A stretch of 64,000 bases of DNA. Origin: CAWCUK01 sp963798775. GTDB lineage: Bacteria; Bacteroidota; Ignavibacteria; Ignavibacteriales; Ignavibacteriaceae. Where the stretch lies: NCBI GenBank assembly GCA_963798775.1, contig CAWCUK010000004.1, positions 310,001 to 374,000 of the forward strand, in the 5' to 3' direction. How positions within the stretch are numbered: position 1 is the stretch's first letter; every line of letters starts with the position of its first letter. Below are positions 52,963 to 64,000 of the stretch, in pieces. Under the pieces are notes generated by a model. That model saw nothing but the letters and a program-made list of their open reading frames with translations. It did no database searches and was not told the origin of the DNA. Position numbers and translations under genes: made by a program.

Positions 52963-55900
52963 ATGAGGGAACAATATACTGATTCAGTATCACTGCCATC
53001 TTTTGATAAATTAATTCAGATGAGAAGTAGTGAGCATAGCGGCAAAATTATTTATAGTTTTTATCCTAAGGGAGAAGATGAATGTATTTCTATTACATAT
53101 TCTGAACTCGACCAAAAAATAAAAACTGTCGCTTCTAAACTTCAGCAGCTGAATTTAAAAGGTGAACGAGTTCTGCTATTATATCCCTCCGGTTTAGAAT
53201 ATATAATTGGTTTCTTTGCTTGTCTTTATGCAGGTGTTATTGCCGTTCCTCTTTATCCGCCCGAAACCGCAAGAATGAAACATACTCTGGAAAGAATTTA
53301 TTTGGTAATGAAAGATTCCGGGGCCAATAACGCGTTGATAACAAGAGAAATTTTTAACCAGATAAATGAAAAAGGCCAAGATTATAATATTAATTTTAAG
53401 AATTTAAATTGGATAATAAGTGATGAAATAAATCCCGAATCAGAAAATGATTGGCGGGAAACTGATAACACTTTAGAAACTATTGCGTATTTACAATATA
53501 CATCCGGCTCTACGGGCACACCAAAAGGCGTAATTATAAAGCATCGAAATTTATTAAGTAATGCCGATATTATTCATAAAGCATTTGAATTTAATTCGCG
53601 CAGCACAATAGTTATGTGGCTTCCGCTCTATCATGATATGGGTTTAATCGGAAGTGTAATTCAACCTATTTTCAGTAATTCACCTATAAATATTTTCCCG
53701 ACAATTTCTTTTCTTGAAAAACCATTCCGTTGGCTAAAAATGATTTCTGATATTGAGGTTGGTGAAGTAATGTCGGGAGGGCCGAACTTTGCGTACGATC
53801 TTTGTATAAAAAGGACAAATGAAGAACAAAGAAATAGTATTGATTTAAGCAATTGGAATGCCGCGTTTAGCGGATCTGAACCTGTCCGTTCAACTACAAT
53901 AAACGCGTTTGTTGAAGCTTTTGGCGGCTCCGGATTCAAACGGTCTGCTTTTTATCCATGTTATGGTTTAGCCGAAGCTACTTTATTTGTAACCGGAGGC
54001 GATAAATTTTCTGAACCGATTGAGTATTATATTTCAAAAAAAGAATTAGAAAAACATAAAATAAAATCCGCGGCTGCCGCGGAAGCCGACGCGCTAAATT
54101 TTATAGGATGCGGAAAAACATTTTTAGATGAAAAGGTATTTATTGTTGATCCGGTAACTGAAAATATTTGCGGACCGAATGCTGTCGGTGAAGTCTGGGT
54201 AAAAGGGGAAAGTATTTCTTCCGGATATTGGGGAAAAACAAAATTATCAAAAGAAATACTAAACGCCGAATTAAAAGAATTAAACCAAAAACCATTTCTG
54301 AGAACCGGCGATCTTGGCTTTATAAAGGACGGTGAACTATTTATTACCGGAAGGTTGAAAGATTTAATTATAATCCGTGGCAGCAATCATTATCCGCAGG
54401 ATATTGAACTTACGGTTGAAGAAAGCACCGACTTAGTTCGTCCCGGCTTTGGCGCGGCGTTTTCTGTTGAGGCTGAAGGAGAAGAGAGACTGGTAATTGT
54501 TTATGAAGCAAAACCTAGGAAAGAAAATTGGCCGGAGATTATTCAAAAAATAAAAGATCAAGTTTCTATTAATCATAATATTTTAGCTTATGATATAGCA
54601 CTAGTTAAACCTAAATCAGTTCCGAAAACATCAAGCGGAAAAATAAGAAGGCAAAGCTGCAAAAATCTTTATCTTGAATATAAATTTAATATCGTCTGTT
54701 CGCTGCTAAAAGATAATCTTACGGAAGAAAAAATTGAAATAGGGGAGAATCCTAAAAATCCTTTTGAATTAAAAGTAATACAATTACTTACCGGACATTT
54801 TGATAAATCTTTTAATCTTGATAATTCTTTAATCTCTTTGGGAATTGATTCTTTAAAAGCTGTGGAATTAAAAAATGAAATTGAAACAGTTTTTAATATT
54901 CACCTTTCCCTTGAAGATCTTCTCCTCTCGCCGACGGTAAAAGATATAATAGAAAAAATAAAAAATGCTTCGCAGAATAAACCGATAAACCGGTTAATAC
55001 GAAGAGAACATTCCGCCGGATCAGAACTTTCAATTAATCAGCAATCATTATGGACGTTATATAACATTTCTCCTTCAAGCTCGGCTTATAATGAATTTTT
55101 TGCGTTTAGAATTATCAATCATTTATCTATTGATAATCTAAAATCCGCTGTTGAAAAAATTGCGGAAAAACATTCAGCTCTTAAAATGAAATTTTCCTTT
55201 AATAACGGGAAACCTCGGCAGATAATTAATAACCAAAATATTGATTTTGAGATAATCTCATTAAATCATCTTGATGAAAAAGATATTTACAAAATAATAG
55301 TCGCTCAAGCGCATCAGCCGTTTAATATTACAAATGAAAATGTATTTAAAGTAAGACTTTATAAAACCACGCACGATTTCATCTTACTGTTCATGTTCCA
55401 TCATATTTGCGTTGATCTTTGGTCAATCCAACTAATTATTGATGAAATAAAAGAAATTTATCATGCTGATATAAATAATAGCATTAACAAAAACGGCAGC
55501 CAAAATGATTATGAAGATTTTGTAGAATGGCAGTTAAGTTATATTCAATCCGCAGAAGCCGAAAAAGATTTTGAATTCTGGCGGCAGAATCTTTCGCATC
55601 CAACTAATGATTTAAATTTGCCTGCCGATTATAAAAGGCCTTTATTGCCGACTTATAAAGGAGCTTCTTATTCTTTCGGAATACAAAAGCAAATCTCTGA
55701 AAAATTAAAAACATTAGCGGCTGAAAATAATATTACACTTTTTTCCGCGTTAATTGCGTTATACGCAATCTTGCTGCATAAATTGAGCGGACAAGATAAC
55801 TTTAATATAGGATTTCCGGCATCAGGAAGAACCAAGCGGGAATTTCAAAATGTTGTTGGTTATTTTGTTAATTCACTTGTGCTGCCGTCACGGCTGATTG

Positions 55901-58255
55901 AAAAGCAAAAAATTAAAAACCTATTTAAAAGAAGTTCATTCTTTTGTAGTTAAAGCTCTCGAACATCAAAATTATCCTTTCTCATTTCTGGTTGAAAAAC
56001 TGCTGACAAAAAGAAATTCGGCCCGCTCGCCATTTTTTGATGTTATGTTCGTTTTGGAAAAATCAAATCTTTTAGAAGATGATTTCTCTTCTTTTTTATT
56101 CGGAAATGAAAAGAAACAAGCAAAACTCGGCGCGCTTGAAATTGAATCTTACCCCGTTGAACAGCAGCTTTCCCAGTTTGATTTAACTCTAATTATTGTT
56201 GAGACGGAAAATGGTTTGAACGCTACATTCCAATACAGCACTGATTTATTTTCAAAAAACACAATTGAAAATTTTTCTCAAAGTTTCGTTAGCCTTCTCA
56301 ATTCGGCAATAATTAATGAAAATGAAACCGCAGTAAATCTATCTATAATTTCACCGGCAGAAAAAGAAATTCTACTTAATAAATGGAGTGAGACATTAAT
56401 CGATAAAAGTCCAGTTAAACCAATTCATTTTCTTTTTGAAGAATGCGCGAAAAAATATGCCGAAGAAATAGCCTTAATTGATGATAACGAAAGTTTAACT
56501 TACAAAGAACTTAATCTTTACGCGGATTCAGTGTGTACAGAATTATTAAAACAAAATATAAAAACTGAAGATAAAGTTGCTGTTTTTCTTCCTCGTTCTC
56601 GTTATTCCATTATTTCTCTTTTAGGAATATTAAAAAGCGGCGCGGTTTATGTTCCCATTGATACGAATTATCCTGCCGCGAGAATAAAATATTTATTGGA
56701 AGACAGCGGTGTAAAATGCGTAATAAGCGATAAAAAAAATTCTAAAAGAATAAACAAAAGAAACGAAAAATTTATTTTAATCGATGAATTAGAAGTTACT
56801 AATGAAAAAAACGAAAAAAATGAAATCTTCCCCGAAAACGCGGCTTATGTAATATATACTTCCGGTTCAACCGGAAAACCAAAAGGCGTAGTAATTTCCC
56901 ATGCTTCAATTTCCCGGCATATCTGCAACATAAAAAATTATTTTGGAATTGAAGCCGGAGATAAAATTCTGCAGTTTTCTTCTTTAAATTTTGATGCCTC
57001 TCTTGAACAAATTTTTACCACTCTAATTTCCGGTGCCGCTTTAGTAATGCGGGGCGAAAAAATTTTACCTCCTGCTGAATTCTTGGAATTTATTGCGAAA
57101 AATAAATTGACCGAAATAAATATTCCGCCGGCATATTGGAATATTGTATCAAAATCTTTGGAAAATTACAGCCGTCTTAACTTTAATAGTTTAAAACTTA
57201 TTATAGTAGGAGGAGATGTAATGAATAATAATTCTATTGAAAAATGGGAAAAAATTGGAAACAGTAAAACAAAAATATTAAACGCCTATGGCCCAACCGA
57301 AACAACAATTACATCTCTTTCTTTTGAAGTTCTTCATTTTGAAAACTCGGAAAAAATAGTTCCAATCGGCAAACCTCGTTCAAACAGAAGAGTCTATATT
57401 CTTGATGATAAAATGCAATTACTGCCGATCGGAATGATAGGCGAGCTTTATATCGGCGGAAGCTGTAACGCGAGGGGTTATTTAAATCGTCCCGAATTAA
57501 CAGCGGAAAAGTTTGTTCCGAATCCTTACGGAGCTGATCCGGGTGAACGCATGTATAAAACCGGCGATCTCGTTCGTTTCCTAAAAGACGGTAATTTAGA
57601 ATTTATAAACAGGCGCGATAACCAAATAAAACTCCGCGGGTTTAGAATTGAACTCGGTGAGGTTGAAGCTGAAATACAAAAATATGAAGCAGTCAAAAAT
57701 TCGGCGGTTACTGTTCACAAAATGAATGAAAGTGAAATTATTCTTGTTGCCTATTACGAGGCGAAAAAACAATTAACTTCATCAGAATTAAGAAGCTTTC
57801 TTGCCAAATCTCTTCCCGATTATATGATTCCTCAATTGTTTATAGAAGTAAATAAAATGCCTTTAACTCCGGAAGGAAAAATAATTAAAAGTGAATTGCC
57901 TGATCCGAAAAAATATTTCAGGGAAAGCAAGAATATTAAAAACAGAAAATTATCCCCGCTTGAGGAACAAGTTTCAAAAATATTCTCTGAAGTTCTTAGA
58001 AGGAACAGTTTAAATGCAAATGATAACTTCTTCGAACTTGGCGGCCATTCTCTGCTCGCGATTCAAGTTTTATCTAGGATAAAAGAACAGTTTAACGCTG
58101 AGATTCCGCTGCAGGAGTTTTTTGTAAAACCGGATATTGAAAATATTACAGCTTTAGTTATTCAGTATCAGTTAAAAAATACTGATGAAGAAGAATTAAA
58201 TAAAATTCTGAACGAAATTGAAAATTTAGAAGGCGAAAAAGAAAACATGATTTGA
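52963..58255 (+). CDS. Lipopeptide synthetase subunit 1: FAAL-ACP-C-A-PCP (one frameshift)
   Basis: About 1764 aa. Residues 1 to about 585 are a fatty acyl-AMP ligase (LYPPETARMKHTLERI, YLQYTSGSTGTPKGVIIKH, WLPLYHDMGLIG, FYPCYGLAEATLF). An ACP follows with Ser 630 in GIDSLKAVEL. A condensation domain comes next, with HHICVDLWS around residue 813 (Gly of HHxxxDG replaced by Leu, as often in lipid-accepting C domains). The frame breaks at an A6 run near 55907-55912 and resumes in the next frame. The A domain (YTSGSTGKPKGVVISH, NAYGPTETT, YKTGDLVRF) and a PCP (ELGGHSLLAIQV) follow. The acidic C-terminal tail may dock to the next protein. The product is a lipopeptide by inference. Confidence 0.9.
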
Positions 58256-58290
58256 AACTGTTAGTATAAAACTAAAGGGGTTGCGTATCA

Positions 58291-61200
58291 ATGTTGGATG
58301 TCTATAAAAGAATAGAAAAGTTATCACCAGAGAAAATGGCTTTATTAGCCGAACTTCTTAGCGCTAAAAGAAATGCCGCTGATGCCCCCATTAAGCGCCG
58401 TTCTAAATTAGATGAATATTCTATGACATCTGCTCAGAAGCGAATATGGTTTTTACAAAACATTGATCCTAAAAATTCTCTTTATAACATTCCTGCCGCT
58501 ATTTATCTAAAAGGCCGATTGAACATAAAAGCGCTTGAAGAAAGTTTTGCGCTTATACAAACTCGTCACCAAATATTGCGGTCGCATATTATTACTGTAA
58601 ACAGCGAGCCTAAACAACTTGTTGATCCTCAAATCATTTTAAAAATTCCGGTTATAGATCTAGAAAAAGAACTTCAGAAAACTTCCTCCGTAAAAATTAA
58701 AGAAATAATAAAAGAAGAATTTCAAAAACCCTTTAATCTCTCTTTCGATAAACTTTTAAGAACTCTGCTATTAAAAATTAACGCTGATGAACATATTCTT
58801 CTTGTTTCTATGCATCATATAATATCCGACGGCTGGTCGATTAAAATTTTAGGAGAAGAATTATCCCGGTTTTATAAGGAGTTTTCAGAAGGAACGGTAA
58901 TAAGTGAAAATGATTTATTGTTACAATATTTCGATTATGCGGAGTGGCAGAATAATCTTATAACAAATAAAAAGCTTAAACTTCAAGAAGAATATTGGAT
59001 AGAAAAATTAAAAAATATGCCCGCGGTGTTGGAACTGCCTTTCGATAAACCGCGTCATTCGGCTAAAGGATACGAAGGAAAACATTTTAGATTTTTTATT
59101 CCTAAATCACTTACTAATAAAATAAAAATACTCAGCCGGAAAAAAAGCGTTAGTATTTTTATGATTTTATTGTCGGCTTTTGAAATATTATTATCAAAGT
59201 ACAGCGGTCAAAATGATTTTGGAATAGGAATTCCGGTTGCTAATAGAAATAGAAAAGAACTTGAAGAGTTAATCGGACTTTTTGTTAACACCATTGTTAT
59301 CCGTTCTGACATAAAAGATTCCGTTACTTTTGAAAATTTACTTCAGAAAGTGAGTATTACCTCTGCGGAAGCGTTTAATAATGCCTCTTATCCTTTTGAT
59401 GTTTTAATTGATAAAATACAGCCGGAAAGAAATATTAACGTTAATCCTCTGTTCCAGGTTATGTTCGATTATCAAGAATCACCGTTAAATTCTATAAAAA
59501 TTGCCGGACTAGAAGCTGAGCTTCTCGATGTAGAACGGGAAACGAGTAAAATGGATTTAAGCCTTTCGGTTTCGGAAGAAAATTGGCGATTGAGGGTGGA
59601 TGTTGAATATAAAACCGAATTATATACTCAAGATTCAATAAAAAAACTTTCGGTACATTTTAAAAATATTTTAGATAAATGTATAAAAAATCCCTCAATA
59701 AAAATAAATCAAATTAATTATTTATCGGCAAAAGAACATGAACGTTTCCTGCATGAATGGAATAAAGGGGAGAGCAAGAAAATTCCGATAAAAATAATTA
59801 CTACGCTTCTTGAGGAACAAGCCAATAAATCACCGGATTCAACAGCAATAGTTTTTGGTAGTAAATCGTTAACATTCCGCCGGTTGAATGAAGAAGCGAA
59901 TAGAATTGCTAATTTTTTAATAACCAATAATGTCAGTAATGAAGATGTAATAGGAATATTTTTAAATCGTTCTACCGAAATGATTACTTCTTTATTTGGA
60001 ATATTAAAAGCCGGCTGTGCTTATCTGCCGCTTGATACATCATACCCGCGGGAGCGCCTTGAATATATTCTTAACAATTCAAAAACTAAAATTATAATCT
60101 CTGATAATTCGTTAGCTTCCAAATTAAATTTGTTACAACAAAAAATAATTTTATTAGATCAAAGTAAAGATTTAATTGCCCGACAGCCGGAAATTCCTCC
60201 GGAAATAAAAATTTACCCTGAAAATTTAGCCTATATTATTTATACATCCGGTTCAACAGGGGTTCCAAAAGGAGTGATGATTTCTCATCGTTCCGTTGTT
60301 AATCTCGCGGAAAGTTTGTTCAGTAAAATCTATAAAAGAATTAATTCTGAAAGTATTAAAATTGTATTAGATGCGCCTTTTATTTTTGACGCTTCAGTTA
60401 TGGAAATATTCATGCTCCTTTACGGAATTTCTATTCATATAGTTCCGGAAGAAATGAGAACGGATTTAGATGCTTTATGGAATTATATTCAACAGAATAA
60501 AATTGATGAAGTATTTTTAATACCTTCACAGCTGAAGCTTATCCTTGAAAATGGATCGCTTAAAGAAAAATATCCTTCTCTAATTACTACAGGGGCGGAG
60601 GCAATTGACATTGAGTCATGGAAAGCGCTTCAAAATATTGAAAATAAAATATTCTTAAATATGTATGGGCCCACTGAGGGAACTGTAGTTTCTCTTATCA
60701 GCGATATTAATAAAAGTATTAAAGAACCGGAAATCGGAAGGCCGCTTCATAATATCCGGATTAATGTTCTTGACCAAAATATGAATCCCGTTCCATTAAA
60801 TGTTCCCGGTGAGCTTCATCTAAGCGGCGAATGCTTGTCAAGAGGTTACAGCGATGATCCCGGACTAACAGCCGAGAAGTTTATTCCTAATCCTTTCGCG
60901 GAAAAACCGGGAGTCGTAATGTATAGAACCGGAGATTTGGTTAAATGGATGCCGGACGGAAGTATTATGTTTTTAAACCGAATTGATGATCAGGTAAAAG
61001 TTAGAGGTTATAGAATTGAATTATCTGAAATAGAAAGTGTATTAAAATTACATCCGAAAATTAAAGATGCTAAAGTTATTGTAAACAGCGACGCGAACGA
61101 TAAACTTATTTTAGCCTTTTACATTTCTAACGATAAAAAAGAAATTGATTCAAACGAAATAAAAATTTTTCTTCTCGCTTCTTTACCGCGATACATGATT

Positions 61201-64000
61201 CCTTCATGGTTTATAAAAGTAGATAAATTCCCGCTGAACCATGTTGGTAAAGTTGATAAAAAAACGCTTCTAAATCTGAAAATAAATTCTTTCGAAAGTT
61301 CAGTAATTGAACATCAGCCTCAAAATGAACTTGAATTACAGCTAAAAGAAATTTGGCTGGATATACTGCGGCTTAAATTTATTAATACCCGGGATAACTT
61401 TTTTGAGATCGGCGGCGATTCAATTAAAGCGGCTATTTTTATTAACCGAGTAAGAGAAAAATTAAATATTGATGTTAATGTTAGGGCGGCTTTTCTTTAT
61501 CCTACAATTTATGAATTCACAAGATATTTAATAAACGAATTCAAAGTTAAAACTTCCGGCGAAAAAAAATCTGATGGAAATATTAATCAGATTAAAAAAA
61601 GTAAGAAAAAATATTTGCCGCTATCTTCCGCTCAGGAGAGATTATGGTTTTTAGAACAGCTTGAACCCGGAAATCCGCTCTATAATATTTCCGGTGCCGT
61701 AAATGTAAAGGGAAAATTAAATATTGAAGCTCTGCGGAAAAGTTTTGCTCAAATAATTAAACGCCACAAGATTTTAAGTACCGCTCAAATTTCTGTTGAA
61801 GGAAAGGTTCAGCAGCAAGTAATTAATGATGCTGAGTTTATTATTGAAAAATTTAAGATAGCAGAAAACGACCAATCGAGTTTACAAAAATTTATTCTTG
61901 ATTATACTCGCAAACCATTTGATTTATCAAAACCTCCCGTTTTAAGGGCGTGTGTAATTGAAATTAGGGAAGATCAAAATATAATATTGTTTTCGATGCA
62001 CCATATAGCCGGCGACGGATGGTCAATTTCTATTCTAATAAAAGAACTTTCTGAATTTTATAATTCAAATATTAGTAATAGAAAACCACGACTGAAAAAT
62101 TTGCCCATTCAATATTCGGATTATGCGGCTTGGCAGAGAGAAAATTTAAAAGGCAATTTACTTAAACAACAGCTTCAATTTTGGAAAAATGAATTAAAAG
62201 ATTCTGTTTCCCTTATTGATTTACCGGTTGATCATCCCAGAACGCGGGTAAAAACCTATAACGGTGAAATCTTCAAGTTTGAATTGGACGATAAGACTTC
62301 CGCTGAATTAATGAGAATTTTTAAGGCCGAAAAAATTACATATTTCTCCGGATTGCTCGCGGTTTTCCAAATATTATTTGCGAGATATTCACACCAAACC
62401 GATTTTAACATCGGCATTCCCGTTTCGAATAGAGAAGATGAGCAATTGGAAAACTTGATTGGGATATTTATTAATACATTGGTAATACGATCGAAATTAA
62501 AACCACAAACAACTTTCCGTGAACTGGTTCATGAAGTAAATAAAAAATCACAGTATGCTTTTTCAAACCAGGATGTTCCCTTTGAAATGCTGGTTGATGA
62601 GCTTAATCTTGAAAGAAGTTTAGCGCTAACTCCTTTATTCCAGGTAATGTTCGCGTATCAGAATACTCCGAAAGCTGAATTAAAATTAGATGGTTTAGAC
62701 GTAGAACTATTTGAGCCGGATACAAAAACAGCCAAATATGAGCTTACTCTTTTTATGTCTGAAGAAAAAGGAAAATTTATCGGACAATTGGAATATAATT
62801 CTGATTTGTACGAACAATCAACTATTCAAAGAATGTGTTCTCATTTCCAATCATTAGCTAAGCGAGTAACAGAAGAAACTGATACAGATATATTTAAAAT
62901 TCAGTATTTAAATGAGAATGAAATAACTGATCTATTAAACAAAAATAGTCTTAACCATAAAGAGGTTGAATTTATATCGGAGTTGAATAAAGGAATTGAG
63001 GCAAATCCAAAGACAATTCATAAGTTATTTGAAAAACAAGCCGCGTTAACTCCGGATATAATTGCGGTTTCTTATTACCAAAATTATTTGACTTATAAAC
63101 AGTTGGATAAGAAGGCAAATAAACTTGCTCGCTATTTGATTAATCATGGTTTGGAAACCGAAAATGTTGTCGGACTGCTTTTCAATCGCTCCCTCGAAAT
63201 GATTGTTTCTCTGTTTGCGGTTCTTAAAGCCGGCTGTGCGTATTTACCGTTAGATGTTTCATATCCGAAAGAGAGACTGGAATATATTATTGAAAAGTCA
63301 GAAGCAAAATTTATTCTCACCGAAAGTTCACATTACGCGATTCTGGAAAATGTTAATACGAATAAAATATTTATCGATAAACAAAGATTAAAAATTGAAA
63401 CTCTTCAAGATACCGCGCCAAAAGTTAAAGTTCGACCTGAAAATTTAGCTTATATAATTTTTACATCAGGTTCAACCGGTGTTCCAAAAGGGGTAATGAT
63501 TACACATTCATCGGTAATTAATTTAACTGAAAATTTGTACCGGAAAATTTATAAAGATTTGAACATAAAAAATCCTAAAATTGTATTAAACGCGCCTATT
63601 ATGTTCGATGCTTCGGTACAGCAAATTATGATGCTGCTGTACGGTATTTCTCTTTATCTGATTAATGAAGATATGAGAATGGATTTAAATTCGTTCAGCG
63701 GGTATTTACAAAAATATGAAATTGACGGAATTGATTGCGTTCCTTCGCAGCTGAAAATACTTATTGAAAATGGTCTGCTTGAGAAAAAATATCCCTCTAT
63801 TTTTCTGCCCGGCGGAGAAGCAATCGATGCCGCGACTTGGGAAAGCTTAATCAACGCCGAGAATAAATTTGTCTTTAATATGTATGGACCAACTGAATGT
63901 ACAGTTGATTCTATAGTTTGTCAGATTGATAAAAAAATAAAAACTCCATCTATAGGCCGTCCCTTAGGTAATATTGAAGTGTATATACTTGATGAAAATT
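58291..64000 (+). CDS. Lipopeptide synthetase subunit 2: C-A-PCP-C-A..., 3' end beyond window
   Basis: One uninterrupted frame from ATG 58291 to the window end (1903 codons and counting). The N-terminal helix LDVYKRIEKLSPEKMALLAELLSAK looks like a docking helix. C1 starts at about residue 50 (MTSAQKRIWFLQN; HHIISDGWS at about 175). A1 has YTSGSTGVPKGVM near 650 and NMYGPTEGTVV. PCP1 carries its serine at about 1044 (FEIGGDSIKAA). C2 has MHHIAGDGWS near 1237. A2 has FTSGSTGVPKGVM near 1722 and NMYGPTECTVDS, and the sequence stops inside it. All catalytic motifs look intact; no epimerase or thioesterase is seen. It adds at least two residues after subunit 1. Confidence 0.92.
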   Translation, partial: MLDVYKRIEKLSPEKMALLAELLSAKRNAADAPIKRRSKLDEYSMTSAQKRIWFLQNIDPKNSLYNIPAAIYLKGRLNIKALEESFALIQTRHQILRSHIITVNSEPKQLVDPQIILKIPVIDLEKELQKTSSVKIKEIIKEEFQKPFNLSFDKLLRTLLLKINADEHILLVSMHHIISDGWSIKILGEELSRFYKEFSEGTVISENDLLLQYFDYAEWQNNLITNKKLKLQEEYWIEKLKNMPAVLELPFDKPRHSAKGYEGKHFRFFIPKSLTNKIKILSRKKSVSIFMILLSAFEILLSKYSGQNDFGIGIPVANRNRKELEELIGLFVNTIVIRSDIKDSVTFENLLQKVSITSAEAFNNASYPFDVLIDKIQPERNINVNPLFQVMFDYQESPLNSIKIAGLEAELLDVERETSKMDLSLSVSEENWRLRVDVEYKTELYTQDSIKKLSVHFKNILDKCIKNPSIKINQINYLSAKEHERFLHEWNKGESKKIPIKIITTLLEEQANKSPDSTAIVFGSKSLTFRRLNEEANRIANFLITNNVSNEDVIGIFLNRSTEMITSLFGILKAGCAYLPLDTSYPRERLEYILNNSKTKIIISDNSLASKLNLLQQKIILLDQSKDLIARQPEIPPEIKIYPENLAYIIYTSGSTGVPKGVMISHRSVVNLAESLFSKIYKRINSESIKIVLDAPFIFDASVMEIFMLLYGISIHIVPEEMRTDLDALWNYIQQNKIDEVFLIPSQLKLILENGSLKEKYPSLITTGAEAIDIESWKALQNIENKIFLNMYGPTEGTVVSLISDINKSIKEPEIGRPLHNIRINVLDQNMNPVPLNVPGELHLSGECLSRGYSDDPGLTAEKFIPNPFAEKPGVVMYRTGDLVKWMPDGSIMFLNRIDDQVKVRGYRIELSEIESVLKLHPKIKDAKVIVNSDANDKLILAFYISNDKKEIDSNEIKIFLLASLPRYMIPSWFIKVDKFPLNHVGKVDKKTLLNLKINSFESSVIEHQPQNELELQLKEIWLDILRLKFINTRDNFFEIGGDSIKAAIFINRVREKLNIDVNVRAAFLYPTIYEFTRYLINEFKVKTSGEKKSDGNINQIKKSKKKYLPLSSAQERLWFLEQLEPGNPLYNISGAVNVKGKLNIEALRKSFAQIIKRHKILSTAQISVEGKVQQQVINDAEFIIEKFKIAENDQSSLQKFILDYTRKPFDLSKPPVLRACVIEIREDQNIILFSMHHIAGDGWSISILIKELSEFYNSNISNRKPRLKNLPIQYSDYAAWQRENLKGNLLKQQLQFWKNELKDSVSLIDLPVDHPRTRVKTYNGEIFKFELDDKTSAELMRIFKAEKITYFSGLLAVFQILFARYSHQTDFNIGIPVSNREDEQLENLIGIFINTLVIRSKLKPQTTFRELVHEVNKKSQYAFSNQDVPFEMLVDELNLERSLALTPLFQVMFAYQNTPKAELKLDGLDVELFEPDTKTAKYELTLFMSEEKGKFIGQLEYNSDLYEQSTIQRMCSHFQSLAKRVTEETDTDIFKIQYLNENEITDLLNKNSLNHKEVEFISELNKGIEANPKTIHKLFEKQAALTPDIIAVSYYQNYLTYKQLDKKANKLARYLINHGLETENVVGLLFNRSLEMIVSLFAVLKAGCAYLPLDVSYPKERLEYIIEKSEAKFILTESSHYAILENVNTNKIFIDKQRLKIETLQDTAPKVKVRPENLAYIIFTSGSTGVPKGVMITHSSVINLTENLYRKIYKDLNIKNPKIVLNAPIMFDASVQQIMMLLYGISLYLINEDMRMDLNSFSGYLQKYEIDGIDCVPSQLKILIENGLLEKKYPSIFLPGGEAIDAATWESLINAENKFVFNMYGPTECTVDSIVCQIDKKIKTPSIGRPLGNIEVYILDEN

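Noticed and set aside
58291..64000. Open frames on the minus strand within the NRPS region, such as 59718-59927 and 63654-63854
   Set aside because: They are short shadows of the long uninterrupted plus-strand synthetase frame, with no start signals or family features.
1..64000. tRNA, rRNA, CRISPR arrays, insertion sequences or phage genes
   Set aside because: I found no clear example of any: no direct-repeat/spacer pattern, no transposase or integrase, and no cloverleaf or rRNA segment that I could support by eye.

Overview
The window comes from an AT-rich bacterium, most likely Ignavibacteriota (Ignavibacterium/Melioribacter-like, Bacteroidetes-Chlorobi group). The basis is three secreted proteins with type IX secretion (T9SS) style C-termini, two of them carrying the 'YPNPFNPS' sorting motif typical of that lineage, a PorV-type barrel, and a TonB-dependent receptor with an N-terminal carboxypeptidase-like domain. 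The lineage call is inference from protein style; no rRNA is present.

Layout. 0-7.5 kb: end of a ComEC-type hydrolase, purK-purE, a frameshifted T9SS protein, a TPR lipoprotein, a DUF58 protein and glmM. 7.7-15.3 kb: TonB receptor, a large secreted T9SS-type protein and a PorV-like barrel. 15.4-16.1 kb: endonuclease III. 16.1-24.3 kb: a tyrosine/homogentisate catabolic operon (Lrp/AsnC regulator, hpd, hmgA, HisC-like aminotransferase, fumarylacetoacetase, flavin reductase, a small unknown, acetoacetyl-CoA synthetase). It runs from tyrosine to acetoacetyl-CoA but has no recognisable maleylacetoacetate isomerase. 24.3-27.6 kb: STAS protein, thioredoxin-TPR protein, homocysteine methyltransferase and a URO-D-type methyltransferase.

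27.8-44.7 kb is the most coherent block. It holds a periplasmic molybdopterin oxidoreductase of the PsrA/PhsA type with its four-cluster Fe-S subunit and cytochrome b, two YeeE/YedE transporters and a rhodanese-like protein (probably sulfur or formate respiration). It also holds molybdenum cofactor genes (moaA, moaC, MOSC, moeA, mobA), a molybdate ABC transporter, and a Rieske protein beside a cytochrome b fused to a 12-haem cytochrome c. Three leftward operons start from nearly identical promoters. Each has a 20-bp palindrome, TTGATATTTATAAATATCAA (one end base changed in one copy), preceded by TGGCA at a fixed 6-bp distance. One of these operons begins with a MerR-family regulator carrying a cysteine-rich C-terminal domain. 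I propose this is an autoregulated regulon joining respiratory complexes, cofactor synthesis and probably molybdate uptake.

45-64 kb: an MscS channel, a secreted hydrolase with a T9SS tail, a curlin-repeat protein, a STAND-type ATPase with a C-terminal helix-turn-helix, and a lipopeptide synthetase (FAAL-ACP-C-A-PCP, then C-A-PCP-C-A running off the window). Three phased TGAACAAAA repeats lie between the ATPase regulator and the synthetase.

Quality note: at least nine genes contain single-base frameshifts or in-frame stops, densest at 28.8-32.6 kb, yet the protein families read through on both sides. Consensus errors are likely, but real decay of the Mo-enzyme operon cannot be excluded from sequence alone.
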